Numbered from the stretch's first letter, positions 25,505-34,878 are shown. The stretch is DNA of 41,065 nt from Defluviitaleaceae bacterium (GCA_009785605.1 WQVY01000018.1:1-41065), one strand, 5' to 3'. Notes: a model not told the origin generated them from the sequence alone. Program-made: numbers and translations.

Positions 25505-28401
25505 TGGCAAACGATTCGAAAGCCCCCAGGCTAAGACACTGGACAGAGTATGTCTTTTGTTTAGTCGTAGGCAGTATGTATATGTACGCCCTTAACCGGG
25601 TGATATTAAGCTCAACGTTTATCAGGGTCACGGACCTTAGGTTGTTTACCATGGGTGCTGTGGCGTTGGCATTCTTTGTGCTTATTTTTTATAACCGTAT
25701 CACACGAATTGTTAGTGCGTGCGTTGTTACGCTTATCGCATTTATATTATTTTTTACATTCGAACGGTGGGAAAGCCAGCTAGAGCACTTGTACGAAGTC
25801 TCGCGCATGGTACGTGGCTACATGCTTTATACGCCGGAGTTGGGCATGACGGTACTATGGGCAATGTGCTTGCTATTTGGCTTGGTTGTAGCTGTGTTTA
25901 TGCTGTACCGTTTTAGCTTTTACTTGCTTGCCATTACTGGGATAGCAATTTTCTTGTTTACATGGGGGCCTGGTTTTACTAGGGATGCGCAGTCATTCTT
26001 GATATTCTTGGTTTGTTTTTGCTTACTTTTGATTCGCAAGACCAACCGCGGCCTTTCTGCTGTATATGTAGCGGCACCAATATGTGTGGCCCTTGTGTGG
26101 CTTGTACATGGCAGTGTACCTATGGAGGCAGACTTGTTTCAACGCCGCACTTTGCAAGAGCTGTTTGACGGGCCACTTGCTGCGGTTGGTGATTTTATTT
26201 ATATCATGACTAACCCAATGTACTTTTCTTTTCAGTCTACCGGCTTTTCTGGGCAGGGTGGGCGGCTGGGTGGGCCGGTGACACCCAACAACCGCAATGT
26301 TATGACTGTTATGGCGCCTGGGCGCACATATTTGGCTGGTGCTACTCACAATACCTATACAGGTTTTTCTTGGACAACTACCTTAGAACCGGGCCAGCTT
26401 TATACGCAGGGTATGCATCCCAGCCAGTTTGAAATGCTTGAGACTACAGCGGCACTTATACGCAATTCTTCACATGTTACGAGCCGCCCTACTATGTCCC
26501 CAAGTGTATTGTGGAGCATCTTTCCTGTAGAAGACCATATGTATTTATCAACCGATAATTTCCCCGTTTTGGGCTTTGACGCGTCAAGTGCAAATGTAAT
26601 GGGCACTAATGCGGTGTTGTTTGACGCATTTGAGAGAGCTTTAATACCTACTGTGGGCGGCATTGTGAGGTTTGATGATATCCATGATATGCAATATATG
26701 CATAGTTATTTACCCATGAACCAAGTAACAATAGCCATTGGCACAAACCGCACAGGTACAGTTTTTAGACCCTTAAATACCAGAAGCATATGGTTCCACC
26801 CAGCCGGGAACGATTATTTATCTTCACTTATGTTTGACCCAATAGGGGACATGCGTGCACCCGGCTTTATGGCAAGGGGTACACAGTATACATTAAACTT
26901 CTTGAATATAGACCATAGGCTGTCTTTTATAGACGATATACTGCACCAGTCTACCCCTGGGTTTCATGATATAGATGGGGAGCATATTATAGTTGTTAAT
27001 ATCTACAATTATACACATGCCTTTTATGAGATGTACCTAGCTCACAACCCTGATGATTACTTGTGCAACAATACCTATGCAACTGTTATTTATTATTATA
27101 CATCCCTTGAGGATGATGTCCCCAACCGTGAGTTTAGGCTTAGAGTTCACAAAAACTTGTTGGGCATACCGCAGCATGATATAACGGTTACCGCGCAGGA
27201 TATAAGTGACTTATTTGAGATGTACGCCTTTGCCGGGCCCAACCGCGAGTTGCAATATATAGAGTCTTATTCTTTGCTCATGGCAAAACTTGATTCCTTC
27301 TCTAGGGATGTATTAACGCATTATGCAGAAACTGTACGCGAAAACTTTATGTACGTGCCAGAAACTGTACCTCAAAGGGTGCATGACTTGGTTGCGGAAA
27401 TAATATACGGCTTGGAAACAGACTATGAACGTGTTATAGCAATACGTGAATATCTTGTCCAATTCCCATATACCTTGAATCCACAACCGGTACCACCAGG
27501 TGTGTGTTTTGTTGACCATTTCTTGTTTGTGGGCCAAGAGGGGTATTGTACGTATTATGCATCTGCCATGGCTGTAATGAGTCGTATTGCCGGTATACCA
27601 TCGCGTTATGTAGAAGGGTTTTTGTTGCCGCCAGCCCCGCCAGAGTCTGATGATGATATGGCTATTTTTGTGGTTACTAACATGATGGCTCATGCATGGG
27701 TTGATGTATATCTTGAAGGGTTTGGTTGGCTTATTGTAGAAGCTACTGCGCCTTATGCTTTCCTAATGGGGCAAGTCCCTGAGTTGCCGCAAGGTGTGTG
27801 GCAAGATGAATGGCTGACTGTTGGCGAGGAGTGGTGGTGGTACTACGAAGAATATTGGAGGATGCACGGCGGATATGACATGCCTTTTTCGCCCGGCGGC
27901 CCTGTAAACCAGGCTGGCTATGGTGATATAGATGACGTTATTGGAAGTGCTTTGAGTCTGCGGCAGGTACGTATTATTATTGTATCGATATTTTTGGCTG
28001 TGGCTATAATTGTGCTGGGCTTTTTGTTAAAACAGTATATAAAGGTCATAACTGTTACCAGGCGCATAAACCGTTTACCAATAAACCAAAGGATTACGAC
28101 ATATTTTACCGGGATAATTGATATAGCGTCCAATGTGACCAGCGCCAAAGACCCTGCAGAAACGCCATATGTATACGGCCAAAGGGTGGGTATGAGGTTT
28201 GCTTTTAAAAATGACTCTGCACGCTTGCGTGATTTGGTGACGTTGTACTACCGCGCAAGATACGGCAGCCATGAGTTAACTGAAGATGAAAGCGTGATAA
28301 TGGAAGATAGTTATTTTGACATGATAAACTACCTGCAAATAGAGCATAAAAAGTCACGTTTTTTTTATTTGAGATATATTTTAAGAATTGGGGCAATATA
28401 A
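25501..28401 (+). CDS. TgpA-like membrane protein with transglutaminase domain
   Basis: A 966-residue protein: about six N-terminal membrane helices (residues 10-220), a large extracytoplasmic region, a transglutaminase-like domain, one more membrane helix (about 823-845) and a cytoplasmic DUF4129-like tail. The catalytic Cys is C683 in GYCTYYASAMA and the His is H731 in HAWVDVYL. The usual third residue (Asp in a D-A-T-P segment) is E747 in IVEATAPY. The role is probably cell-envelope protein processing or crosslinking, inferred from relatives only. ACGGAGG precedes the start inside the DUF58 gene. A strong terminator follows. Confidence 0.92.
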   Translation: MMANDSKAPRLRHWTEYVFCLVVGSMYMYALNRVILSSTFIRVTDLRLFTMGAVALAFFVLIFYNRITRIVSACVVTLIAFILFFTFERWESQLEHLYEVSRMVRGYMLYTPELGMTVLWAMCLLFGLVVAVFMLYRFSFYLLAITGIAIFLFTWGPGFTRDAQSFLIFLVCFCLLLIRKTNRGLSAVYVAAPICVALVWLVHGSVPMEADLFQRRTLQELFDGPLAAVGDFIYIMTNPMYFSFQSTGFSGQGGRLGGPVTPNNRNVMTVMAPGRTYLAGATHNTYTGFSWTTTLEPGQLYTQGMHPSQFEMLETTAALIRNSSHVTSRPTMSPSVLWSIFPVEDHMYLSTDNFPVLGFDASSANVMGTNAVLFDAFERALIPTVGGIVRFDDIHDMQYMHSYLPMNQVTIAIGTNRTGTVFRPLNTRSIWFHPAGNDYLSSLMFDPIGDMRAPGFMARGTQYTLNFLNIDHRLSFIDDILHQSTPGFHDIDGEHIIVVNIYNYTHAFYEMYLAHNPDDYLCNNTYATVIYYYTSLEDDVPNREFRLRVHKNLLGIPQHDITVTAQDISDLFEMYAFAGPNRELQYIESYSLLMAKLDSFSRDVLTHYAETVRENFMYVPETVPQRVHDLVAEIIYGLETDYERVIAIREYLVQFPYTLNPQPVPPGVCFVDHFLFVGQEGYCTYYASAMAVMSRIAGIPSRYVEGFLLPPAPPESDDDMAIFVVTNMMAHAWVDVYLEGFGWLIVEATAPYAFLMGQVPELPQGVWQDEWLTVGEEWWWYYEEYWRMHGGYDMPFSPGGPVNQAGYGDIDDVIGSALSLRQVRIIIVSIFLAVAIIVLGFLLKQYIKVITVTRRINRLPINQRITTYFTGIIDIASNVTSAKDPAETPYVYGQRVGMRFAFKNDSARLRDLVTLYYRARYGSHELTEDESVIMEDSYFDMINYLQIEHKKSRFFYLRYILRIGAI

Positions 28402-28419
28402 GTAATATAGTAATTCTAC

Positions 28420-28497
28420 GGCCTGTGAACATTGGCATGACTTGGGTTAGCGCAAATTATGCGCAAAGTCTTATGCCAACGTTTACAGGCCTTTTTT
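28420..28497 (+). terminator. long intrinsic terminator after the MoxR triad
   Basis: GGCCTGTGAAC at 28420-28430 pairs with GTTTACAGGCC at 28481-28491, and the stem continues through TTGGCAT/ATGCCAA and ACTT/AAGT. The loop contains its own small hairpin (GCGCA/TGCGC), and TTTTTT follows at 28492. This is an unusually long terminator stem of about 24 bp with small bulges. Confidence 0.9.
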
Positions 28498-28553
28498 GTA
28501 TCAAAAGGATAATCTTTGAAAAATCTTTGACTTTTGGGGCTCTTGATTTGATT

Positions 28554-28582
28554 TTGACGTTTTAAACTAATTTAAGTAAAGT
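28554..28582 (+). promoter_or_regulatory. putative promoter of ABC transporter operon
   Basis: TTGACG (28554-28559), 17 bp, TAAAGT (28577-28582). It lies just after the terminator of the previous operon and about 200 bp before the ATPase gene. The -10 falls inside the palindromic repeat at 28564-28603. Confidence 0.4.
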
Positions 28583-28603
28583 GAATTTATTTGAAATTAG
28601 TTT
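28564..28603. repeat. palindromic repeat, short copy
   Basis: AAACTAATTTAAGTAAA (28564-28580) and its near-complement ending in AAATTAGTTT (28586-28603) flank 5 bp. The arms closely resemble the outer arms of the repeat at 34862-34964 (ACTAAT, AAGTAAA, GAATTTATTTGA, ATTAGT), so the two appear to be one family. Confidence 0.6.
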
Positions 28604-28790
28604 TGTATACACAAACTTGTTTTGGAACAATTAACTTATTTTTCCGTTATATTTATGTTGCTAGGCATGTCCTTTTCCGGTTTTGATGTTACCGATAAAC
28701 CATTTTGATACTATTAATAAACCATTATTAACATTACTACTGTTACCATACTCATTACTTAAGATACTGCTATATGAAGGGGGGATTAAT

Positions 28791-29531
28791 CTGGAAGTAT
28801 TATTTGATTTGAAAAATGTACGCAAAGTCTATCGCATGGGCGAGGAAAAAATAATGGCCCTAGATGATGTTAGCCTTACATTTGAAAAGGGCAAGATTTA
28901 TTGCTTACTTGGCACATCTGGGTCCGGCAAATCTACATTGCTAAACATGCTTGCAGGGCTAGAAAAGCCCACTTCCGGAACCATAATTTTCAAAGGCCAG
29001 CCACTAGAGAAGTTGAGCGAGTCACAACTTGCCCTATATCGGCAAAAATATGTAGGCTTTGTTTTCCAGTCTTACAACTTGCTCCCGACTCTCTCTGCTT
29101 TAGAGAATGTTACACTGCCGCTTATTTTCCGCAAAATACCAAAGCGGAAGCGTATAGTCGCTGCCAAGGCCATGCTCAAAGCCGTGGGTTTGGCCAACCG
29201 CGCAAAGCATAAACCTATGGAGCTTTCTGGTGGGCAACAACAGCGCGTGAGTATTGCCAGGGCATTTGTAAACCAGCCACAAGTCATTTTTGCAGATGAG
29301 CCAACCGGCAACTTGGATACCAAGACAACATACGAGATGATGGACCTGATTACCGGCATAGCCCGCGAACGCAACCAGACTCTAGTAATTGTTACACATG
29401 ACACAGAAATTTCCGTATATGCAGACCGTGTAATAAGTATCCGGGATGGTATGGTGGAAAGTATAACGGATAATGTTAACACCGTTACCGATACAGAAGA
29501 AAAGAGGAGCGATATTGATGAGGAAAATTAA
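28791..29531 (+). CDS. ABC transporter ATP-binding protein, MacB/LolD type
   Basis: About 246 residues. Walker A GTSGSGKSTLLN, signature LSGGQQQRVSIARA, Walker B VIFADEPTGNLD and the His switch VTHDTE are all intact. The LolD/MacB subgroup is shown by LEKPTSGTI and FVFQSYNLLPTLSALENV. The start is uncertain. Homologues begin near LEVLFDLKNVRKVY, where the codon is CTG (28791), placed 6 bp after a strong AAGGGGGG. The upstream in-frame ATG at 28686 has no ribosome binding site and would add a hydrophobic, unlikely N-terminus of 35 residues. The gene overlaps the next by 14 bp and forms an operon with it and the permease. Confidence 0.88.
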   Translation: MEVLFDLKNVRKVYRMGEEKIMALDDVSLTFEKGKIYCLLGTSGSGKSTLLNMLAGLEKPTSGTIIFKGQPLEKLSESQLALYRQKYVGFVFQSYNLLPTLSALENVTLPLIFRKIPKRKRIVAAKAMLKAVGLANRAKHKPMELSGGQQQRVSIARAFVNQPQVIFADEPTGNLDTKTTYEMMDLITGIARERNQTLVIVTHDTEISVYADRVISIRDGMVESITDNVNTVTDTEEKRSDIDEEN

Positions 29532-31815
29532 AAGGCTTTTGATAATTGGGATGTTAGTACTGGCAATGCTTGTGCCTACTGCTATGCCTGTAATGGCAGA
29601 CCCAACAAACGAGACGTGGCTGCGGCAGATAATAGATGAGCTAGAATATTATCGCGCTAAGTACTATGCACTACGGCTAGTGCAGTCTACCCCAACACCA
29701 CCAGACTCCCCTATGATGCGCTTGGTCAACCCCAGTAGCATAGTAGTAATGCCAGGTGAAGTGCTGGAAGTAAGATTAACTGTACGCAACATTGGTTTGG
29801 GGTCAGCTCATAGCGTACTAACACAGGCAACTACAACCGGGCCTATGACCATAGAATTTTTAAACAACTCCAACCATGTTAATACAATTTCACAAAACAC
29901 CCAGCGGCAGATGACCATGCGCCTAACTATAGACGAAAACGCCGAGCCAGGTACCCACACCATTAACCTAAACCACCACTTCCGCAACAACGCAGGTGCA
30001 AACTCCAATAGCAGTGACACTATAAGTGTAAGAGTTGGCGGTGAAGTAGGCGCGTCCAATGTACGCTTAAGCAATATACAAACCAATATTTCTACCATAG
30101 GGCCAGACCAAAGTTTTGTTATTACTGCAGACCTTCAAAACATGGGCACTGTACCTGCTAACAACGTACAAGTGTCTGTAGGCAACTTAAGCCCTACTTC
30201 TATATTTTTAACCAGTGACTTAAACCAAGCATTTTTCTCGACTTTGGAAGCAGGGCAAACGCAACGTGTAAGTTTTACCTTCCACACGGCACAGGCCCTT
30301 CAAAGTGGTGTAAACCAGTTGGACTTTAGACTAACCTATGAAGACTCTGGCGAGCGTCCTGTGATACCTTTCTTTATAACTGCTTTGACCGAGTATACAG
30401 CAGCAGAAAGCGCCAACATAGAAATGCGTGGCTTGACTACGCCAACCGGGCGCTTAAATGTAAGCCAAGCCGGCACAATCTCTTTTGAGCTGGTTAATAC
30501 CGGCGACGCAGAAGCTCATAATATACGTGTATCTGCAACTGCAGTTGACCCAACAGCCTTGGTACCAACAATACACTCCAACAGGCAAAGCATACAAAGT
30601 TTGGCGGTGGGCCAGTCACGTGAATTTGAGTTTGGGTTTATGCCAACCGCAAGCTCGCAAACACAAAGCCATGCCGTACAACTAAGGGTCGAATATTCTA
30701 TTAGAGGTGTAGAGGAATCTTCCAGCTTTGTGCAATATATTGCACTTAATGTATATAATCCAGACCAGCAAGCAACGCCAACACCTGGGCCGGGTGGTGT
30801 CCAGATACCACGTATGGTGGTTATGTCTCACCCAACAACCCCTCAAATCCCACGAGCCGGGCAAAACTTTGAAATGGAAATTTCATTCCTTAACACATCT
30901 CCAACACGTGCTGTTAACAATGTACGCATAACCCTTAACGCTGCTTATGCTGTGGGCGGGACAGGTACACCCACAAGCTTGGGGGCAGTATTTACGCCTG
31001 TGGGTGGAAGTAATACGCTGTTTATAAGCGACCTTGGCCCAGGCGAGTATGTAACAAAAAATATAACCATGTTTACCATACCCGATGCTGCCCCACGCAT
31101 ATATACACTTGATGTAGTTTTTGACTTCCAAGATGACGAATATGTAGAGCATAATATGTCCGAAAGACTAAGCATCCCAGTAGCACAGCTCTCTAGATTA
31201 CAAATGTACCCAGAGCATCCTTTTGTACCACCAATGATGGATATGTGGGGCTCTGTGGATTTTGAGTTCCAGGTAATAAATACTGGGCGTGTAAACTTAC
31301 GCAACTCTTGGGTTAGGATAGAAGGGCCTTTCGACACTAGTTTTTCTAATATGTTTTTGTCTACATTGGTTGCTGGGCGTACAATTACCTACACCGGCCG
31401 TATAAGCCCCTTACCTGGCGAGACAGGCCAACTGGACGGCGCAATTGTAGTCTTTGGCTACGACGATGCAGACGAAAGGACAGAGATCCGTTACGAATTT
31501 TCTATATACGTGATGGGTGGGGATGACGGTCATGGCTTTGAAGGTGGTTTTGATGATGACTTTGACCGTGGGATGCCAGGCCGGCACCCAGGTGATATGG
31601 GCATGTATGAAGGCGGTGCGTTCGGGCGGCCTGGTTTTGAGCCATTTGACCCATACGGCAGCGATGAAGGTGGGATACTACAGCTAATACGCCGTCCTAT
31701 TGTGTTTGGGCCAGCCTTGGGTGTGGTTGCCGCTGCTGCTATTATAACCATTGTAATAATAATGAAGCGTAAGAAGTCAAAGCTTTCTTTTGAAGACGAT
31801 TATGACTTTAACTAA
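29518..31815 (+). CDS. membrane-anchored extracellular protein with CARDB/COG1361-like domains
   Basis: A 765-residue exported protein. The signal peptide ends at PVMA (about residue 27). The body is a run of Ig-like beta-sandwich units resembling CARDB and COG1361 proteins, seen in segments such as VMPGEVLEVRLTVRNIGLGS, IRVSATAVDP and FEFQVINTGRVNLRNSWV. A Pro-rich linker lies near residue 420, and a Gly/Asp-rich stretch precedes a C-terminal membrane helix (about 715-740) with a Lys-rich tail. The ATG at 29518 has GAGGAGC upstream. Between the ATPase and permease genes, it probably acts as the extracellular partner of the transporter; the substrate is unknown. Confidence 0.85.
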   Translation: MRKIKRLLIIGMLVLAMLVPTAMPVMADPTNETWLRQIIDELEYYRAKYYALRLVQSTPTPPDSPMMRLVNPSSIVVMPGEVLEVRLTVRNIGLGSAHSVLTQATTTGPMTIEFLNNSNHVNTISQNTQRQMTMRLTIDENAEPGTHTINLNHHFRNNAGANSNSSDTISVRVGGEVGASNVRLSNIQTNISTIGPDQSFVITADLQNMGTVPANNVQVSVGNLSPTSIFLTSDLNQAFFSTLEAGQTQRVSFTFHTAQALQSGVNQLDFRLTYEDSGERPVIPFFITALTEYTAAESANIEMRGLTTPTGRLNVSQAGTISFELVNTGDAEAHNIRVSATAVDPTALVPTIHSNRQSIQSLAVGQSREFEFGFMPTASSQTQSHAVQLRVEYSIRGVEESSSFVQYIALNVYNPDQQATPTPGPGGVQIPRMVVMSHPTTPQIPRAGQNFEMEISFLNTSPTRAVNNVRITLNAAYAVGGTGTPTSLGAVFTPVGGSNTLFISDLGPGEYVTKNITMFTIPDAAPRIYTLDVVFDFQDDEYVEHNMSERLSIPVAQLSRLQMYPEHPFVPPMMDMWGSVDFEFQVINTGRVNLRNSWVRIEGPFDTSFSNMFLSTLVAGRTITYTGRISPLPGETGQLDGAIVVFGYDDADERTEIRYEFSIYVMGGDDGHGFEGGFDDDFDRGMPGRHPGDMGMYEGGAFGRPGFEPFDPYGSDEGGILQLIRRPIVFGPALGVVAAAAIITIVIIMKRKKSKLSFEDDYDFN

Positions 31816-31843
31816 GCTGCATAGCAAAAGGAGGTGAGGGCGG

Positions 31844-33334
31844 ATGAGTATATTAGACGTTGTGGGTTTATGTGTCCGGAGCTTAATAAAGCGTAAGCTT
31901 CGTACTTTTCTTACACTTTTAGGGGTCATAATTGGTACTGCTTCTATCGTTCTTATGATGTCTTTGGGTATGGCTACCCAAGCACAGTTTGACGATTTGA
32001 TGGAAGGCATGGGCGCTGATATGACTGTTATATCTGTAAGGTCCGCCCAGTGGGGGCGCCCTACAGCCGGTGGTGGATGGTCCCAACCTGATGATTTTGT
32101 CCCAGACTTGGATGATGCGGCTATTAATGCCTTCGAACAATTGCCAGGTGTACTTGTGGCCTCACCCATAATACAAGGCAATGTATTTTTCCGTAGCGGC
32201 AGGTATGTAATGGATGCGTGGGTACAAGGTGTGCGCCCTGCTGCTTTGGCCCAGATGGGTTATACCTTGCAACACGGCCGCTTCCTGGAAGAAGGCGATG
32301 AATTTGCTGTTGTTTTTGGAGCTTTGGCTGAGTTGGAATTTTATGTGCCTACCAGCAGTGACATGCCAAGACACTGGAATATGTGGGCAATGGACTTAGA
32401 CAATATAGAGCACTATGTAGATGTAATAAATGACCAGATACGTCTTTCTTATGACCGCCGCCTTGCACCATGGTGGAGTGGGGGCCGCTTGTTTGGAGAT
32501 GAAGACGAAGATTATGCCGGTATGGATGCAGACGAGTTTTTTAGACCTATAACAACCTTTGATTTAGATGTAGTGGGTGTGTTAAACCGTGTAGATGAAA
32601 CTCAGCCATGGCGCGACAGGCAGATATATATGGATATTTATGTACTGCAAGAGCTGGATTGGCTGCGCAGGGAAGCTCAACGGGAAGATGAACAAGAATG
32701 GTGGGGTATCTTTTCACCAATACCAGGTGTTAGGGAGCGCGTAACCTATGACAACGCATTTGTGCGTGTATCAAGCATAGACCATACCCACAGGGTAGCT
32801 TCCATAATTAACGAGATGGGTTTTTGGGCAGAGTTCCCTGGTGACTGGATAGATGTCCAGCGCCGCCAGCAAGAAGGCATAAGGGTATTGCTAATTGCAA
32901 TTGCCGCAATAAGCTTGTTGGTAGCTGCAATTAATATAGCCAATACCATGATAACCTCTGTTACAGAGCGCACAAAAGAAATAGGTGTCATGAAAGTAAT
33001 AGGTGCTGCAATAAAAGATATCCGCCGTATGTTCTTACTTGAAGCAGTCATGATTGGAATACTTGGCGGTATATTTGGCATAGGTCTTAGCTTGATAGGG
33101 TCGTATATGCTTAACAATTTTGATATAGAGTTTTTAGAGGGTTTGCGCCCTCCTGATGTTGGCAATATGGTGAGCGGTGCGCCAGACGCAGCAGAGGCTG
33201 TAGTATCTTTGATTACACCATCGCTATTATTGTTGGCGCTTGGTGTTGCTGCTGGGGTAGGTCTTGTAGCTGGATATTTCCCTGCTAGGAGGGCCACAAA
33301 ATTAAGCGCCCTTGCCGCTATCCGGTCAGATTGA
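31844..33334 (+). CDS. ABC transporter permease, MacB/FtsX type
   Basis: A 496-residue permease with the MacB layout: one N-terminal membrane helix (about 20-42) after a short cytoplasmic start, a large extracytoplasmic domain to about residue 340, and three C-terminal helices of the FtsX domain. The cytoplasmic coupling segment is SVTERTKEIGVMKVIGAAIKDIRRMFLLEA (given in part), and the end GYFPARRATKLSALAAIRSD is a typical MacB C-terminus. Such proteins work by mechanotransmission with a LolD-type ATPase. The extracytoplasmic domain is unusually acidic and rich in Trp. AAAGGAGG precedes the ATG. Confidence 0.92.
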   Translation: MSILDVVGLCVRSLIKRKLRTFLTLLGVIIGTASIVLMMSLGMATQAQFDDLMEGMGADMTVISVRSAQWGRPTAGGGWSQPDDFVPDLDDAAINAFEQLPGVLVASPIIQGNVFFRSGRYVMDAWVQGVRPAALAQMGYTLQHGRFLEEGDEFAVVFGALAELEFYVPTSSDMPRHWNMWAMDLDNIEHYVDVINDQIRLSYDRRLAPWWSGGRLFGDEDEDYAGMDADEFFRPITTFDLDVVGVLNRVDETQPWRDRQIYMDIYVLQELDWLRREAQREDEQEWWGIFSPIPGVRERVTYDNAFVRVSSIDHTHRVASIINEMGFWAEFPGDWIDVQRRQQEGIRVLLIAIAAISLLVAAINIANTMITSVTERTKEIGVMKVIGAAIKDIRRMFLLEAVMIGILGGIFGIGLSLIGSYMLNNFDIEFLEGLRPPDVGNMVSGAPDAAEAVVSLITPSLLLLALGVAAGVGLVAGYFPARRATKLSALAAIRSD

Positions 33335-33381
33335 TTTTGTATCAAACTTCTTGTAATATGCTATATGATTTACAAGAAGTC

Positions 33382-33425
33382 AAAAGGTGCACGCAAAGCC
33401 TTGGGCTTTGTGTGCACCTTTTTTT
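33382..33425 (+). terminator. intrinsic terminator after ABC permease gene
   Basis: GGTGCACGCAAAGCC (33386-33400) pairs with GGCTTTGTGTGCACC (33404-33418) around a TTG loop, followed by TTTTTTT. The stem is nearly perfect. It ends about 20 bp before the maf start. Confidence 0.93.
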
Positions 33426-33444
33426 GGAGTGGAGTAGAGTGGAT

Positions 33445-34035
33445 ATGCATAGGATAATATTAGCTTCTGGGTCACCCAGGCGGCGGCAATTGCTTGACCA
33501 AGTGGGCATAACGCACGAAATAATTGTTAGTGATGTAGACGAAACAATAGATGGCCCTCCAGCTCACCAAGTAGAAAGCTTGGCCTTACGCAAAGCCAAT
33601 ACTGTGCATGATATGATACAGGGCAATGCCGTTATCATCGCTGCCGATACATTGGTATATATAGACGATAAAGTACTGGGTAAGCCCAACACCCCAGAAG
33701 ATGCATTTGACATGTTAAAATTGTTGCAAGGGCGTGTGCACGCTGTATACACTGGGGTGGCAGTTTTGCATGTAAGCGATAGTGGGGTTGCTGGACACTC
33801 TTTTGTGGATATATCAAATGTGCACTTCCGCAAGCTAACAGATAAAGAAATATGGGCATATATCGCCACAGGCGAGCCTTTTGACAAAGCCGGGTCATAT
33901 GGTGTGCAAGATAGAGGCGCACTTTTGGTTGACCGTATAGATGGTGATTATTTTACTGTAGTAGGCTTGCCTGTGGCAAAACTAGCAGTACTACTGCGCA
34001 ATGTAGGCATAGAAGTATGGGATATTAAAGCATGA
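33445..34035 (+). CDS. maf: Maf-like nucleotide pyrophosphatase
   Basis: A Maf/Ham1-fold nucleoside triphosphate pyrophosphatase, about 196 residues from the ATG at 33445. The start is set by the family N-terminus MHRIILASGSPRRRQLL; the open frame extends upstream through the terminator, which cannot be coding here. The catalytic segment AADTLVYIDDKVLGKP and GSYGVQDRGALLVDRIDGDY are conserved. Maf proteins hydrolyse dTTP/UTP or modified nucleotides. A GGAGTAGAG stretch lies upstream. The stop overlaps acpS by 4 bp. Confidence 0.93.
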   Translation: MHRIILASGSPRRRQLLDQVGITHEIIVSDVDETIDGPPAHQVESLALRKANTVHDMIQGNAVIIAADTLVYIDDKVLGKPNTPEDAFDMLKLLQGRVHAVYTGVAVLHVSDSGVAGHSFVDISNVHFRKLTDKEIWAYIATGEPFDKAGSYGVQDRGALLVDRIDGDYFTVVGLPVAKLAVLLRNVGIEVWDIKA

Positions 34036-34412
34036 TAGTTGGGATAGGTACAGACATAGTTAAAACGTCACGCTTTAAAGATATGACCGAACATTTTATG
34101 ACTCGTGTTTTTACTTTTAATGAGCGAGCTTATATAATAAAAAAAGGATATGTATCAGCGGCTGGTATATTTGCCGCCAAGGAGGCTGTGTCAAAAGCAC
34201 TAGGAACTGGCTTTAATGGATTTTGGCCAAGTAATATTGAGGTATCTCATGATACTGCTGGCAAGCCATATATAATTTTACACGAAAAAGCCGAGCAACG
34301 TGCACGTGGCTTGGTAAAGGATACTTACAAAACATATACTGTTGATTTAAGCATCTCACATACCGAAACAGATGCTGTTGCGTTTGTAGTAATTTCTGCA
34401 ATTGATATTTAG
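34032..34412 (+). CDS. acpS: holo-[acyl-carrier-protein] synthase
   Basis: AcpS transfers 4'-phosphopantetheine from CoA to acyl carrier protein. The 126 residues show MIVGIGTDIV with the Mg ligand D8 and FAAKEAVSKALGTGF with E51, followed by the C-terminal SISHTETDAVAFVV. The size is typical for the trimeric AcpS type. The ATGA overlap with maf implies coupling. Confidence 0.95.
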   Translation: MIVGIGTDIVKTSRFKDMTEHFMTRVFTFNERAYIIKKGYVSAAGIFAAKEAVSKALGTGFNGFWPSNIEVSHDTAGKPYIILHEKAEQRARGLVKDTYKTYTVDLSISHTETDAVAFVVISAIDI

Positions 34413-34479
34413 CAAAAGCAATAAGACACCGGACTGATTACAAATTTTACTTTACACATACAAGACAGGAGGAAAGTAA

Positions 34480-34878
34480 ATGAAAAAAGGAATCATTACT
34501 GGGTTGGCCCACATTGGCGTGTTTGTAAAGGATATGGATAAATCTATAGACTTTTACAAGCGCCTAGGCTTTACACTAGACAAGGAGGAGCAACTAGGTA
34601 TACGCCTAGCATTTTTGAGCGCCGGCACATGCCTGATAGAGTTGGTTGAAAAAACCGACATACCTACGCGTGAAGCTGGTGTAGTAGACCATGTGGCTGT
34701 TGTTGTAGATGATATAGAAGCCGCCATAGACAATGCTATTGCCAATGGTATCAATATTGACGCTTCGCTGATTAGTGAAGTCCCAATTTTGGGCGGTGTA
34801 AAAAATGTATTTTTTGAAGGCCCAGATGGCGAGCGACTTGAGTTTTTTGAGTATTGTAGTAATACTAATCTCAAGTAA
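34480..34878 (+). CDS. VOC superfamily (glyoxalase-like) protein
   Basis: A 132-residue protein with two beta-alpha-beta-beta-beta halves. All four expected metal ligands are in place: H11, E54, H71 and E121. The start GLAHIGVFVKDMDKSIDFYKRLGF and VVDHVAVVVDDIEAAI resemble glyoxalase I and methylmalonyl-CoA epimerase; the substrate cannot be decided. AGGAGG lies 7 bp before the ATG. The last five codons and the stop lie within the left arm of the palindromic repeat at 34862, so the native C-terminus may have been altered by that element. Confidence 0.88.
   Translation: MKKGIITGLAHIGVFVKDMDKSIDFYKRLGFTLDKEEQLGIRLAFLSAGTCLIELVEKTDIPTREAGVVDHVAVVVDDIEAAIDNAIANGINIDASLISEVPILGGVKNVFFEGPDGERLEFFEYCSNTNLK

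Noticed and set aside
33331-33444. N-terminal extension of Maf.
   Set aside because: It would translate through a near-perfect intrinsic terminator and has no family similarity.
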